DNA of 64,000 bases, taken from assembly GCF_027257155.1 (NCBI RefSeq), contig NZ_JAPWDU010000009.1, positions 1-64,000 of the forward strand. The letters run 5' to 3'. Positions 25,898 through 35,244 of this stretch are shown one piece after another. The DNA comes from Cerasicoccus sp. TK19100. GTDB taxonomy: Bacteria > Verrucomicrobiota > Verrucomicrobiia > Opitutales > Cerasicoccaceae. Positions within the stretch are counted from its first letter, which is position 1. Each line of letters opens with the position of its first letter. The translations under genes were made by a program, and so were the position numbers. The notes below the pieces were generated by a model. It was not told the DNA's origin. It searched no databases and saw only the letters and a program-made list of their open reading frames with translations.

Positions 25898-28890
25898 CCG
25901 TTGCCGATGTCTGCATCGAGGCCGAGCTCGACTTTGGCACCGTCTTGGGCGTAGGGGGCACCGTCGGACTCGACGATTTTGGCACGGTCGGCGGTGAGGC
26001 CATTTTGCGTGAGGGCGGTCAGGACGGCGTCTGCGCGGGCTTGGGCGAGGGCGGTCATTTCTTCGGTGGAAACTTGAAGCGTGTCCTTGATGGCCTGTTG
26101 CTGCTGAGCGAGAGATAAATCGCTGGCTGCGGGGGTGGTTTCGGTTTTGGGCAAGGCGTCGTAAAGCGCTTCCGTGGCGTCTTCGTCGTCGTCGCCGGAC
26201 TCCTGCATCTTGGCCTGGAGCATGGTTTGGAATTGCGCGTCGATGAGGGCCTCGCCGTCGGTTGCCGGATCGATGGAAGGCGTGAGCGTGAGCTGGAGAT
26301 TCGGGCGGTCGTGCAGGATGGTCACGAGGCCGGTAATGACCTCCATATTGTCCGGGGCGATGGTGGATTGGCCAGGCTCGAAGGCGATGGCGTTACCGAC
26401 TTCCTCACCGCCCGGGAGCAGGGAACCGAGGGCGGCGAAGGGCGCGGTGACGAGTTTTTCGAGCACGTTGCCGATGGCGTAGCTGATCATTGTATCGAGC
26501 GAAAATTTCGGGTCGTTGATGTTGCCTTTGACGGGCACGTCGATGTGCATGACGCCTTTGCTGTCTTCGAGGATGGCCACGCCGAGATCGAGCGGAAGGT
26601 TGGGCGCATCGGTGTCTGGCGCGCGCTTGCCGAAGCGCATGTTTTGGATCTGCATTTTATTGTCGCCAGCGATTTCGCCCGTAGTGATCGAGTAGCCGAG
26701 GTTGGCGGTCAGCTTGCCATCGGTGGGGGGGCGGCCAATGATCGGCACGGCGTAGGCGGCGAAGGGCGACAGCGTGACGGCGGTCGTGTTCACGCGCATT
26801 TCGGTGGCCTCGAATGGCTGGAGCGGGTCGAGCGCGCCCGCGAGCTTCACGCCGCCGGACGGGCCGTTGCTGAGGTTGAGCGCGAGGTCGAATTTGGTCG
26901 GCTCGATGTTGGGATAGGACAGCGGACCCGCGCGCAGGTTGATCTGGTTTGCGGAAAATTTCATGGCCGGGCTGATGGCGGCGTCGGAAATGGACACTTC
27001 GCCATTCTCGATGACCAGCTCGGTAAGTTGCACGCTGGCTTCCTTGTAATCGACCGTGGGGGCCTCATCGCTGGCTGGGGTCGTTTCCGCGGGGGCGGGC
27101 TCATGGGACTGCTCAGGCAGTGGGAGGCGAATGCTACCATCGGCGAGGCGTTCGGCGGAGAGGTAGGGCGCGGTGACGGTCACCTGGTCGGCGACGAGCG
27201 CCATCGGATCGGTGGTCAGCGTGACGCCCTGGAGGTCGAGGTTTTGCCAGGCAATGAGCTTGCTGGCCGGATCTTTCCAGTCGATCCGGAGATTGGCGAG
27301 CTGGGCGTTTACCTCGGCGGAAAGAATCGGCAGGCCGTCGTCAGGCAGGGCGATATCGGTTTTGCCCGTGGCGCTGAGGTCGCCGCTGACAAGGTCGACC
27401 GCGACGACATTGGTGACGTAGGGCGAGATGACCTGGAGCGGGATAGTCTCGGCGGTGACTTCAAATTTCGTGGAGGCCGGGGTGGCGGTGAACTGCCCAT
27501 CGAGCGCGATTTTGCCCGTGTCGTTCATGACGAGGCCAAGCTGGAACGGGAAGGCTTTATCACCATTGGTGAGGTTGGTGGCGCTCATGGTGATGTCGGT
27601 CCAGCGGAGTTCGGCGGGCTCGTTGAGGTATTCATCGCGCCAGATGAGGGACAGGCCGGAGAGGTCCACCTGGTCGGCTTCGAGGTCCCAATTGAGCTCC
27701 ACCAGGTCCTGAATTTGCTGCCAGGCGGAGGTCAGCGCGACGCCCATATCGAGGTTGGCCGAGACAACGCCCAAGCGGATTTCCCGCTGGGTTCCTTCGG
27801 CCTTGGCTTCGCGTTCGGTTTTGGCGGCGATCTCGGCGTGTTTCTCCGGCGGGGAGATGTAGCGGATGAGGTTGAGCACGCCGTCCTTTTCGCGGATGAC
27901 GCGTAGCAGGCCGCCGTCGATGGCAAAGGTGTCGCAGCCGACATTGCTGTTAAGCAGGTCCAGGCGCGCACCGGTTATTTCCATGCGGTCGATGCGCTCG
28001 AAGGGCTCAGCTTCGGGGTTGTCGCGCGCGACCATGCTCATGCCGGTCAGCAAGATGTGGCCGCCGAAGACTTCCATGCGCATGTCTTTCGCCATGGGCA
28101 GGAAGCTGTAATTGATGGTGACATCCAGCATGCCGCCGGTCAGGTCGAAGCCCACGGCGTCGCCCGCAAAAACATCGAAGTCCTTGAGGTCGAGCTGCTC
28201 CATGCTGACTTGGCCCCACGAGCTGAGCGGATCAAGCCGGAGATCGCCATTGACCTGAAATTTTTCGCCCTGCTTGGTCTCCATCGCAAAGCTGTAGGCG
28301 TTGTCGTGGGCCGCGTTGGTGTGCATGTCCTTAATTTGAAATGACAGGTTCTGCACCTCGCGGACGAAGGGTCGGCCAAAGGAGTCGATCTGCGTGCGGA
28401 AGCCCGCATTAACGACCTGGAGATTACCGATGTAGATCTGCGGGATGACGAAGGGCTCGTCGGATTCCTCGGTCTGTTTTTCGGCTTCTTTTTGAATGCG
28501 CTCCAGCGTGGAAATGATGTTTACCTTGCCGTCTTCGTTGATGACCAGGTTGAGAAATGGCTGGTCGATGTAAATTTCCTTGATCGCCTTTTCCTCGTTG
28601 AAGATCGAGGTGGGCTGCACGTTAACGCGGAACTCGGCAAAGCTCAGCGCCTCGGAGCCGTCCGGAGTGAAGCCCTTGAAGCCTTTAATGGTTAGCTCCC
28701 AGGTGAAGGGGTTGCTGTAAAATGCCTCCACTTCGCCGGTGCCAGCGACTTCCTCGTTGAGCTTGGGCAGCGCGTAGTAACGAAGCATCAGCGGCACGCC
28801 CCAAAAACCGCCCAACACATACAAGACAAAGAGGATAACTGCGGTGACGCCGAAGCGCTTCGCCCATAGCTTGGTCTTTTCAGTAGCCAT
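25894..28890 (-). CDS. DUF748 / AsmA-like envelope protein
   Basis: This protein of about 998 residues has one N-terminal membrane helix (VTAVILFVLYVLGGFWGVP) and a long extracytoplasmic region. The early motif PFTWELTIKGFKG and the QPFLNLVINEDGKVNI segment are typical of DUF748/AsmA-like proteins, and repeated beta-rich units follow ('LTELVIENGEVSISDAAI'). The end contains an OmpA-like stretch (LSLAQQQQAIKDTLQVS...LGLDADIGNG). Relatives form bridge-like or groove structures carrying lipids between membranes; that role is inferred. The start at 28890 (MATEKTK) was chosen over 28926 because the upstream residues look unlike protein. Confidence 0.85.
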   Translation of the reverse strand: MATEKTKLWAKRFGVTAVILFVLYVLGGFWGVPLMLRYYALPKLNEEVAGTGEVEAFYSNPFTWELTIKGFKGFTPDGSEALSFAEFRVNVQPTSIFNEEKAIKEIYIDQPFLNLVINEDGKVNIISTLERIQKEAEKQTEESDEPFVIPQIYIGNLQVVNAGFRTQIDSFGRPFVREVQNLSFQIKDMHTNAAHDNAYSFAMETKQGEKFQVNGDLRLDPLSSWGQVSMEQLDLKDFDVFAGDAVGFDLTGGMLDVTINYSFLPMAKDMRMEVFGGHILLTGMSMVARDNPEAEPFERIDRMEITGARLDLLNSNVGCDTFAIDGGLLRVIREKDGVLNLIRYISPPEKHAEIAAKTEREAKAEGTQREIRLGVVSANLDMGVALTSAWQQIQDLVELNWDLEADQVDLSGLSLIWRDEYLNEPAELRWTDITMSATNLTNGDKAFPFQLGLVMNDTGKIALDGQFTATPASTKFEVTAETIPLQVISPYVTNVVAVDLVSGDLSATGKTDIALPDDGLPILSAEVNAQLANLRIDWKDPASKLIAWQNLDLQGVTLTTDPMALVADQVTVTAPYLSAERLADGSIRLPLPEQSHEPAPAETTPASDEAPTVDYKEASVQLTELVIENGEVSISDAAISPAMKFSANQINLRAGPLSYPNIEPTKFDLALNLSNGPSGGVKLAGALDPLQPFEATEMRVNTTAVTLSPFAAYAVPIIGRPPTDGKLTANLGYSITTGEIAGDNKMQIQNMRFGKRAPDTDAPNLPLDLGVAILEDSKGVMHIDVPVKGNINDPKFSLDTMISYAIGNVLEKLVTAPFAALGSLLPGGEEVGNAIAFEPGQSTIAPDNMEVITGLVTILHDRPNLQLTLTPSIDPATDGEALIDAQFQTMLQAKMQESGDDDEDATEALYDALPKTETTPAASDLSLAQQQQAIKDTLQVSTEEMTALAQARADAVLTALTQNGLTADRAKIVESDGAPYAQDGAKVELGLDADIGNG

Positions 28891-28962
28891 AGACGAGGAG
28901 CATAAGCCATTGCCAGTGCGAGGCAACTGGACAATGACTTATCACACAAAAATGTTACCTGG

Positions 28963-29418
28963 CTAGCACCCTTCTTCGCCCATGAGCTCCATGACGCGGC
29001 GGGCCATTTCTTCGTTGCTGACATCCTCGATGTGCTTGGTGAATGCCCAGCGATAGCCAAAGGGATCGCAGACCACGCCGCCGCGCTCGCCCCACATGTA
29101 GTCCTGCACGGGATCGATGATTTCGGCACCGGCTGCCACGCACTTAGCGTGCTGGGCGTCGGGGTCTGCCACCTGCAGGCAAATCAGGCTTGGGCAGCCG
29201 CCGATGGTCTTCGGGCTCATGGCCTTCCATTCGGGAAATTCTTCGGACAGATAAACGAGCGCCTCGCCGATTTTCAGTGTGGCGTGCATGATCATGCCGT
29301 TGGGCAGGGCGAACTTTTGAATGATCTCCGCGTCCAAGGCTTTCTGGTAGTAGTCGAGGGCTTCGGCGGCTCCGTTTACGGTCAATGAGATGGTGAGATA
29401 TTGGTCATGCTTATTCAT
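28963..29418 (-). CDS. VOC family protein, PhnB-like
   Basis: This 151-residue protein belongs to the vicinal-oxygen-chelate superfamily, PhnB/glyoxalase-like type: SLTVNGAAEALDYYQKALDAE at the start, MIMHATLKIGEALVYLSEEF in the middle, and VQDYMWGERGGVVCDPFGYRWAF at the end, with the His and Glu positions used for metal binding in active members. The substrate is unknown. It lies 72 bases upstream of the DUF748 gene on the same strand. Confidence 0.88.
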   Translation of the reverse strand: MNKHDQYLTISLTVNGAAEALDYYQKALDAEIIQKFALPNGMIMHATLKIGEALVYLSEEFPEWKAMSPKTIGGCPSLICLQVADPDAQHAKCVAAGAEIIDPVQDYMWGERGGVVCDPFGYRWAFTKHIEDVSNEEMARRVMELMGEEGC

Positions 29419-29487
29419 ATACGCATGAACATAATAGCAATCGATCCGCGGTCAATAACTAGTGTGTAAAATTTCAGTGACGCCCGT

Positions 29488-31104
29488 TTAGGAAAGCGCG
29501 CTGACAAGGATTTTTGCAAACACGGTCATCATGATCAGCGCAATGGGGTAGGCCGTTGCGTAGCTGACGACGGGTGCCTGGGAGTCGGTCTTGGCGGTGA
29601 TGGCACCGAGGGCAGGGGTGGAGGTCATCCCGCCGCAAATGCCGCCGAGTGCTTGCAAGATGTTCATTTTGAAGAACTTCGTGGCGATTGGCAGGGCAAT
29701 GGCGATCGGTGCGACGGTGAGCACGACCCCCATCAGGAACAGCATGACGCCGTATTCCTGCAAGGTGGCGATCATCGCGCCGCCGCCCTTGACGCCGGCA
29801 TCGGCGAGGAACAGCACCAGGCCGAACTCCTGCAACAGTTGCCGGGTGGGGCGCGGAATGTGTCCAACGATCCGGCCAACACGGCCAAAGTGGCCCAGCA
29901 CGAGGCCAGTGATCAGCGGGCCGCCAGCGAGGCCGAGTGTAAGCGGGCTGCCGCCGGGCAGGGTGATCGGGATCAGACCAACGATGATGCCCAGTGCCAG
30001 ACCCAGCGAGAGTGACAGCAGGTCCGTCTCGCCAATCGAGGTGCTGCGGTGCCCGACGAATTCGGAAAATTCCCTAATCGACTCCGACCGTCCAACCACG
30101 GTCAGCATGTCGTGCGTTTCGATGACGGTCGAGGCGTTGGGCACAAAAGTGAGGCCCAGGCGGGAAATGCGGGTGATGACGACGCCGTGGTTTTTCAACG
30201 GGGCGATGTCGCGGAGGTTCTTACCGGCGATTGCTTTGCTCGTCACGGCGAGCTCGCGTTTTTCGTTTTCCACATCGCGCAGGAGGGACTGGTCGCAGCG
30301 CTTGCCAAGGTAGTCCACGGCGATGCCGATCTCCTTAGTCAGGCCGACGAGCATGAGCTTTTGGCCAACGTGAAAGGTGTCATCGTAGCTGAGCGGCTCC
30401 AGCTTCTCACCGCGCTGGACGCGGGAGGCCTGGCAGGCGTTGAACTGGCTGAGGCCGGACTCCGAGATGCGCTTACCCTCCAGATTCGGGTTGGTGACTT
30501 CCACGAGGACGTTTTCCACGCGTGCTTCGGCTTCGCGGGGGTCTTTAGCCTCGGCGGCGGCCTTGGTGAGGTCCCACTTCAGCAGCTTAGGCAGCACCTG
30601 GATAACGATCACCACGCCCGCCACGCCAAAGGGGTAGGCGATGCCGTAGCCGATCACGAGTGCCGACTCACCGGCGTCGGACAGGCTTTCGCTGGCAGCG
30701 GCAAGGGCCGGAGTGCTGGTCAGCGATCCGGCAAAAATGCCCGCCGCGAGGTCCGCTGGAATCCCCAGTGCTTTGCCCATGGCATAGGCCAGGGCGGTGC
30801 CGATGATCACGATGAGCAGCGCGAGTAACGCCAGCTGGCTGCCCTCTCGCGCAATGGCAGAAAAGAAACGGCCGCCTGCGCCAATGCCCACGCAATAAAC
30901 GAACAGGACCAGTCCCACGGAGCCGATGGCCGCGGGCAGACCATACTGGAAATGCCCGGCCAGCAGCGCGGTGAATAGCACGCCGGAGCTGCCGAGGTTA
31001 ACCCCCTTGATCGTGACTTGACCCAAGAGCAAACCACCGCCGATAATCACGAAAAGCGCGATCAGCGGATTGCTCATCAAAGTGTGAATGACTCCTTCCT
31101 CCAT
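29488..31104 (-). CDS. AAE-family transporter (AspT/YidE/YbjL type) with TrkA_C domains
   Basis: This 538-residue membrane protein shows the internally duplicated architecture of the aspartate-alanine exchanger family. Two sets of about five helices flank a cytoplasmic centre with two TrkA_C/RCK-C units (VENVLVEVTNPNLEGKRI and LAVTSKAIAGKNL). The duplicated motif GSLTSTPALAAA (near residue 130) and GGMTSTPALGAI (near 500) is diagnostic. AspT exchanges aspartate and alanine; the substrate here is unknown. It is divergent from a proton antiporter that also carries an RCK-like region, with about 100 bases between them. Confidence 0.88.
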   Translation of the reverse strand: MEEGVIHTLMSNPLIALFVIIGGGLLLGQVTIKGVNLGSSGVLFTALLAGHFQYGLPAAIGSVGLVLFVYCVGIGAGGRFFSAIAREGSQLALLALLIVIIGTALAYAMGKALGIPADLAAGIFAGSLTSTPALAAASESLSDAGESALVIGYGIAYPFGVAGVVIVIQVLPKLLKWDLTKAAAEAKDPREAEARVENVLVEVTNPNLEGKRISESGLSQFNACQASRVQRGEKLEPLSYDDTFHVGQKLMLVGLTKEIGIAVDYLGKRCDQSLLRDVENEKRELAVTSKAIAGKNLRDIAPLKNHGVVITRISRLGLTFVPNASTVIETHDMLTVVGRSESIREFSEFVGHRSTSIGETDLLSLSLGLALGIIVGLIPITLPGGSPLTLGLAGGPLITGLVLGHFGRVGRIVGHIPRPTRQLLQEFGLVLFLADAGVKGGGAMIATLQEYGVMLFLMGVVLTVAPIAIALPIATKFFKMNILQALGGICGGMTSTPALGAITAKTDSQAPVVSYATAYPIALIMMTVFAKILVSALS

Positions 31105-31134
31105 AGTAGGCGTTTAAGTTATGCTAATTCTGGG

Positions 31135-31149
31135 TTGATTTGCAATCAA
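31135..31149. promoter_or_regulatory. Dyad in the divergent transporter gap (candidate operator)
   Basis: TTGATT-TGC-AATCAA is a perfect 6-base dyad placed between the two divergent transporter genes, next to the AT-rich AAAAATATTAATAC stretch that could hold a -10 element. Candidate only. Confidence 0.35.
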
Positions 31150-31177
31150 AAATATTAATACAGATTTGGATTGCCTG

Positions 31178-31198
31178 AGGCTTTGAAGTTCAAAGCCT
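31178..31198. repeat. CTTTG-N5-CAAAG dyad upstream of the antiporter
   Basis: AGGCTTTGAA (31178-31187) and TTCAAAGCCT (31189-31198) are perfect inverted copies around one G. It is a divergent member of the CTTTG-N5-CAAAG family and the only copy sitting before a start codon, nine bases upstream of 31208, where it could affect initiation. Confidence 0.65.
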
Positions 31199-31207
31199 TA
31201 TGCTTCA

Positions 31208-33025
31208 ATGGAGGTCTCGATTTACGGAAGCCTCGCCTGGATCATCTTTTTGGGCGCGGTCGCGCAGTGGGTGGGCTGGAGGCTCAAAATCCCGGCAATT
31301 TTGCTTTTGCTCGGGACGGGATTCCTCGTGGGCCCGGTGACTGGCTGGATTAACCCGGATGATGTGCTTGGCGACATCCTTTTTCCCATAATTTCCGCCG
31401 CGGTGGCGATCATTTTGTTTGAGGGCGGGCTGACGCTGAAGTTCTCCGACCTGCGGGAGGCCGGGGTCACGATTGTGCGCCTGGTATCGCTGGGCGTAGC
31501 CATGACCTGGGGATTAACTTTTGTCTTGGTAAAAATTTTCCTTGGCTTCGATACGATGCTCAGCGCGCTGTTCGCCGCTTTACTGGTGGTGACGGGGCCG
31601 ACGGTGATCGGGCCAATGCTGCGGACGATCCGGCCGCGGGGTAAGGTGAAATACATGGCCAAATGGGAAGGCATTCTCAATGACCCCATTGGCGTGGTGC
31701 TCGCGGTTTTAATGTTCGAGGTGCTCATTGCCCAGCATGGCGGTGGGCACGGGCATGGCCACGGCGATATGGGCGGCGGCTCGATCGTGGCCATTGGTCT
31801 GCTCAAGACGATTGTGATCGGTGTGGTCTTTTCCGCGTTGAGCGGGGGACTATTGCTCGGGCTGGTAAAGCTCAAGCTGCTGCCGGAGTTTTTGCACAAC
31901 TTCGTGGTGCTGGCGCTGGTGCTGGGCTCATTCGGCGTGTCCAACCATTTGCAGGAGGAGTCCGGCCTGCTCACGGTGACGCTGTTGGGCATTCTGCTAG
32001 CCAACCAAAAACTCTTCGACGTGCGCCACATCACGGCGTTTAAGGAAAATTTGCAGATTCTGCTCATTTCGATGCTGTTCATTCTCCTGGCCGCCCGGGT
32101 CTCCCCAGAGACGGTCGAGCGAATCAGCATCAACAGCGTGCTCTTTGTGGTCGCGCTGATAGTGTTGGTGCGCCCGGCGGCGATCCTGGTGTCGACGATT
32201 GGCTCGGGGACGACGTGGAAGGAGCGCGTGCTGCTGATGATGCTCGCCCCGCGCGGAATCGTGGCGGTCGCGCTGACCTCGCTGTTTTCGCTCAAGCTGG
32301 CTGATGCGGGCATTGCCGATGCGGATAAGATGATGGCCGTGATGCTGCTCGTTGTCGTGATGACGGTTGGCTTCTACGGTCTGTTGGCCGCGCCACTGTC
32401 AGCGAAGCTGGGCTTGTCGAACCTCGACCCGCAAGGGGTGTTGTTTATTGGCGCGCACGATTGGTCGATCAATATGGCTGCCGAGCTGAAGAAGGCCGGT
32501 GGCGATGTGGTGCTAATCGACTCCAACCGCTTCCATGTCCACCGCGCGCGCCGCCAGGAGCTGAACGCCCATCCGGGCAATGTGTTTTCCGAAGAGTTCC
32601 TGGAGGAGCTGGACTTCTCCAACATCGGGCACGCCGTGGCACTTACGGCCAATGACGAGGTGAATGGCTTTGCGCAGACGACCTTGCGTGAATATATCGA
32701 ACGTGCCGACATTTACCACCTGCTGCCGGAGAAAAACTCCAACCCGCAGGGCGGGGAGTCGCGCAAGATGAACCCGCTCTTTGCCGAAGACGCGACCTTT
32801 AGCTTCTTCGAAGCGCAGATGGCCAACGGCGCGACCTTCGAGCATCTCACGCTGCGGGAGAATTTTGACATGTCCGCCTTCGATGAGGAATACGGTGCCC
32901 GCGCGGTGCTGTTATTCTGCATTGATCCTGAGGGCGATGTGCGCATCTTTAGCGCCAAGTCGAAGATCACGCCCAAGGAAGGCTCGACGCTGGTCTTCCT
33001 CAAGCGCGCGCCGGATGGAGAGTAG
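31208..33025 (+). CDS. Cation:proton antiporter (CPA1/NhaP-like) with RCK-N-like domain
   Basis: This 605-residue protein has about twelve membrane helices in the first 400 residues. Family motifs include LLLLGTGFLVGPVTG, ILFEGGLTLKFSDLR, the VTGPTVIGPML segment and the EGILNDPIGVVLA helix with its Asn-Asp pair used for ion exchange. After the membrane part, GVLFIGAHDWSINMAAELKKAG opens a Rossmann RCK-N domain, followed by a TrkA-C-like end (about 530-600). A His/Gly-rich insertion, HGGGHGHGHGD (177-187), occurs between two helices. It exchanges Na+ or K+ for H+; the ion is unresolved. Confidence 0.9.
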   Translation: MEVSIYGSLAWIIFLGAVAQWVGWRLKIPAILLLLGTGFLVGPVTGWINPDDVLGDILFPIISAAVAIILFEGGLTLKFSDLREAGVTIVRLVSLGVAMTWGLTFVLVKIFLGFDTMLSALFAALLVVTGPTVIGPMLRTIRPRGKVKYMAKWEGILNDPIGVVLAVLMFEVLIAQHGGGHGHGHGDMGGGSIVAIGLLKTIVIGVVFSALSGGLLLGLVKLKLLPEFLHNFVVLALVLGSFGVSNHLQEESGLLTVTLLGILLANQKLFDVRHITAFKENLQILLISMLFILLAARVSPETVERISINSVLFVVALIVLVRPAAILVSTIGSGTTWKERVLLMMLAPRGIVAVALTSLFSLKLADAGIADADKMMAVMLLVVVMTVGFYGLLAAPLSAKLGLSNLDPQGVLFIGAHDWSINMAAELKKAGGDVVLIDSNRFHVHRARRQELNAHPGNVFSEEFLEELDFSNIGHAVALTANDEVNGFAQTTLREYIERADIYHLLPEKNSNPQGGESRKMNPLFAEDATFSFFEAQMANGATFEHLTLRENFDMSAFDEEYGARAVLLFCIDPEGDVRIFSAKSKITPKEGSTLVFLKRAPDGE

Positions 33026-33103
33026 GCGTAGCTATTTGGCTTAGCGCGCGGCAATGTTGCCTTTTGCCTTGGAATACGCTCGTGAATATGGCCTCTTATT
33101 GGC

Positions 33104-33526
33104 ATGAAAAAGTGGGGCCTGATTCTTTGTGTTTTATTCAACGCGGCATTCGCTTTTGGCGAAGAGCCTGAAGAAATCGTTACGGAGTTCTTCGCCAAGC
33201 TCAGTGCTGGCCAGTCCAGCGAGGCGGTAGATTACATCTTCGCCAAGAACGACTGGGTGAAGACCAAGGAGGACGCCATCGCCAAATACAAAGGGCAGCT
33301 CGCGACGATGGTCAGCATGGTCGGCAGCTATCATGGCTTCGAGCTCGTGAAAACCGAGGAAATCGGTGACAGCTTGATGGGCTGCTCGGTGATTGCCCGA
33401 TACGACCGCCAGCCCGTGCGTTTTATCTTCATTTTCTACCGCCCCAATGACACCTGGCAGGTGCAGAACGTCAATTTCGACGACAGCATTGACGCCGACC
33501 TGCGAGAAGCGTTGAAGCGGCCGTAG
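33104..33526 (+). CDS. Small exported protein, unknown
   Basis: This 140-residue protein has a signal peptide (MKKWGLILCVLFNAAFAFG). The mature region starts EEIVTEFFAKLSAGQSSEAVDYIFAK and ends with a VRFIFIFYRPNDTWQVQNVNFDD strand pair, the cone-shaped layout of DUF4878/DUF3887-like NTF2-fold proteins. This is a fold-level guess. It is followed 71 bases later by the HicBA pair. Confidence 0.65.
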   Translation: MKKWGLILCVLFNAAFAFGEEPEEIVTEFFAKLSAGQSSEAVDYIFAKNDWVKTKEDAIAKYKGQLATMVSMVGSYHGFELVKTEEIGDSLMGCSVIARYDRQPVRFIFIFYRPNDTWQVQNVNFDDSIDADLREALKRP

Positions 33527-33597
33527 ACGTGGGGGCATCCGTTTTCAATCCGGACTTGAGGCTTGTGGATTTGGCTTCGGAGGTTAGATTGGAGGCA

Positions 33598-33789
33598 ATG
33601 AAAACGTCTTTCACTTATTGGAAAGAGCCCGATGGAGTGTATCTGGGATATTTAAATGAATTTCCTGATCACTGGACGCAGGGTGATGACTTGGAAGATC
33701 TGAAGGCCCACCTGCTTGATTTATATCAGGAGTTTTCCAAGGACGACATTCCAGGCATCAAGCGGGTTGCAGAGCTTGAGCTCGCATGA
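33598..33789 (+). CDS. hicB: HicB-family antitoxin
   Basis: This 63-residue protein shows the partial RNase H-like fold of HicB: FTYWKEPDGVYLGYLNEFPDHWTQG followed by the DDLEDLKAHLLDLYQEF helix. The GTG at 33529 is in frame, but ATG 33598 fits the family start and follows a GGAGG at 33591. It has no separate DNA-binding domain at the C-terminus. Its stop overlaps the HicA start as ATGA, so the two are translationally coupled. Confidence 0.85.
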   Translation: MKTSFTYWKEPDGVYLGYLNEFPDHWTQGDDLEDLKAHLLDLYQEFSKDDIPGIKRVAELELA

Positions 33790-33965
33790 AGCGTCGCGAG
33801 CTGATTGCGATTCTGGCTAAGAGCAGTTGTGTGCTTTTGCGGCATGGCGCTAAGCACGATATTTATCATAACCCGGAGAGTGGTAAAACTGAGCCCGTTC
33901 CACGCCATCGGGAGATTAATGAACGGCTGGCCAAGAAAATCATCAAAAGCCTGACTGAGCAATAG
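33786..33965 (+). CDS. hicA: HicA-family mRNA-interferase toxin
   Basis: This 59-residue protein has the double-stranded-RNA-binding-like fold of HicA: MKRRELIAILAKSSCVLLRHGAKHDIYHNP, with the conserved glycine-alanine and catalytic His in RHGAKHDIY, and the PVPRHREINERLAKKIIK end. HicA cuts mRNA at translating ribosomes and is blocked by HicB. The order here is hicB then hicA, the reverse of the E. coli order but common in other bacteria. It ends 55 bases before the methyltransferase gene. Confidence 0.88.
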   Translation: MKRRELIAILAKSSCVLLRHGAKHDIYHNPESGKTEPVPRHREINERLAKKIIKSLTEQ

Positions 33966-34020
33966 CCACTGCCGCAACTTCCTTGCCCCGCGCGCGGATT
34001 CCTGATCGCATACGCGACTT

Positions 34021-35244
34021 ATGAAAGAAACCGCGTTAGAGCAGCCGGATTATTTTGTCGCCAATTGCCGGGCGGGGTTGGAGCCGGTCGTCGAGGCCGA
34101 GCTCAAGGCCTGGGGGCTGGAGATCGCCTTTGTCGGCAATCGCATGGTCGCGTTTCGCGGCAGTGAAGAAGATTTCTACAAGGCCAACATGGGCCTGCGC
34201 GCAGCGCTGTCGGTGCTGAAGCCGATCCGGCGCTTCAACGCGAAGAACACCGACATGCTCTACTACCAGTCGCGCAAGGTGAATTGGCACCAGTTCTTCA
34301 CGCCCGACAAGACGATCAAAATCGACCTCAAGGGCGACTGGAGCCAATACCGCAATGAGCGGTTCGCGCTCTACCGGATCAAGGACGCCATCGTCGACGT
34401 ATTTAAAAAACTCTGCGATGGCGAGCGACCCAGCATCGCCACGCGCGAGCCGGATGTGCGCATCGTCGCCTTTGCGCTCAAGGGCGAAGTGACGCTCTAC
34501 CTCGACGGTGCTGGCGAGCCGCTCTTTAAGCGCGGCTACCGTTGGGAGCACGGCGAGGCCCCGCTCAAGGAAGACCTCGCCGCTGGCATGCTTCAGCTGA
34601 TCGGCTGGGATGGCTCGACGGACCTGATTGACCCCCTTTGCGGTAGCGGCACGTTTCTGTTTGAGGGCTATTTGCTGGCCAACCGCATCGCACCGAACCT
34701 GGAGCGCGAATTCGCCTTCCAGAACTGGCTGACGTTCAACCGCCCCGCCTACCAGCGGGCGCAGAAGGCCCTGCGCGACGCCGAGCGCCAAGCCGACATC
34801 AAGATGATCGGCTTCGAGCATGAGCGAAAGACCTTTAACACGCTGCAACGCATTGCCCAGCAGCACTTTCCGGCGGGGGCGTTCTCCCTGCATCCGGATA
34901 AATTTCAAGCCGTCAAGCTCTGGCATCCGGGCGCGCAGGTGCTCACCAACCCGCCCTACGGCGTGCGCCTGAAACCAGCGGACCTGAACGGCGTTTACCG
35001 CGACTTGGGCGCATTTATGAAAATGGCGGCCCCCGGCGGCAAGGCTGCGCTGATCACCGCGGCGCTGGATGCGGCGGTATTCGTGGGCCTACCGGTCAAG
35101 GAGAAGTGGAAGCTCTTCAATGGCGCGCTGGAATGCCGTTTTTTCTCGTATGATATTCCCCAGGAGAAGAAGGAACCGAAGCCGGAAACTGAGGACGGCG
35201 GCGAGGCAGGCGAGGATATTGAGCCACGGATTGACGCGGATTGA
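34021..35244 (+). CDS. THUMP-domain rRNA methyltransferase (RlmL N-terminal-like)
   Basis: This 407-residue protein matches the RlmL/YcbY N-terminal half, which makes m2G2445 in 23S rRNA. An N-terminal ferredoxin-like plus THUMP region (about 10-170) is followed by the Rossmann methyltransferase with LIDPLCGSGTFLFEGYLLA and the catalytic TNPPYGVRL (NPPY) motif. The RlmK C-terminal half is absent, so it is the single-function form. The last residues EPRIDAD are encoded by an intergenic-type inverted repeat (35222-35252) into which the gene seems to run. Confidence 0.9.
   Translation: MKETALEQPDYFVANCRAGLEPVVEAELKAWGLEIAFVGNRMVAFRGSEEDFYKANMGLRAALSVLKPIRRFNAKNTDMLYYQSRKVNWHQFFTPDKTIKIDLKGDWSQYRNERFALYRIKDAIVDVFKKLCDGERPSIATREPDVRIVAFALKGEVTLYLDGAGEPLFKRGYRWEHGEAPLKEDLAAGMLQLIGWDGSTDLIDPLCGSGTFLFEGYLLANRIAPNLEREFAFQNWLTFNRPAYQRAQKALRDAERQADIKMIGFEHERKTFNTLQRIAQQHFPAGAFSLHPDKFQAVKLWHPGAQVLTNPPYGVRLKPADLNGVYRDLGAFMKMAAPGGKAALITAALDAAVFVGLPVKEKWKLFNGALECRFFSYDIPQEKKEPKPETEDGGEAGEDIEPRIDAD

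Noticed and set aside
26227-27906. A 559-codon forward open frame opposite the DUF748 gene
   Set aside because: Its composition (Gly/Arg/Val/Asp/Glu repetitive text) is typical of an antisense shadow; the reverse frame has the AsmA-like features.
31171-31353. A short forward open frame ahead of and overlapping the antiporter start
   Set aside because: It begins in the CTTTG dyad and overlaps the antiporter, whose own ATG at 31208 gives a good family start.
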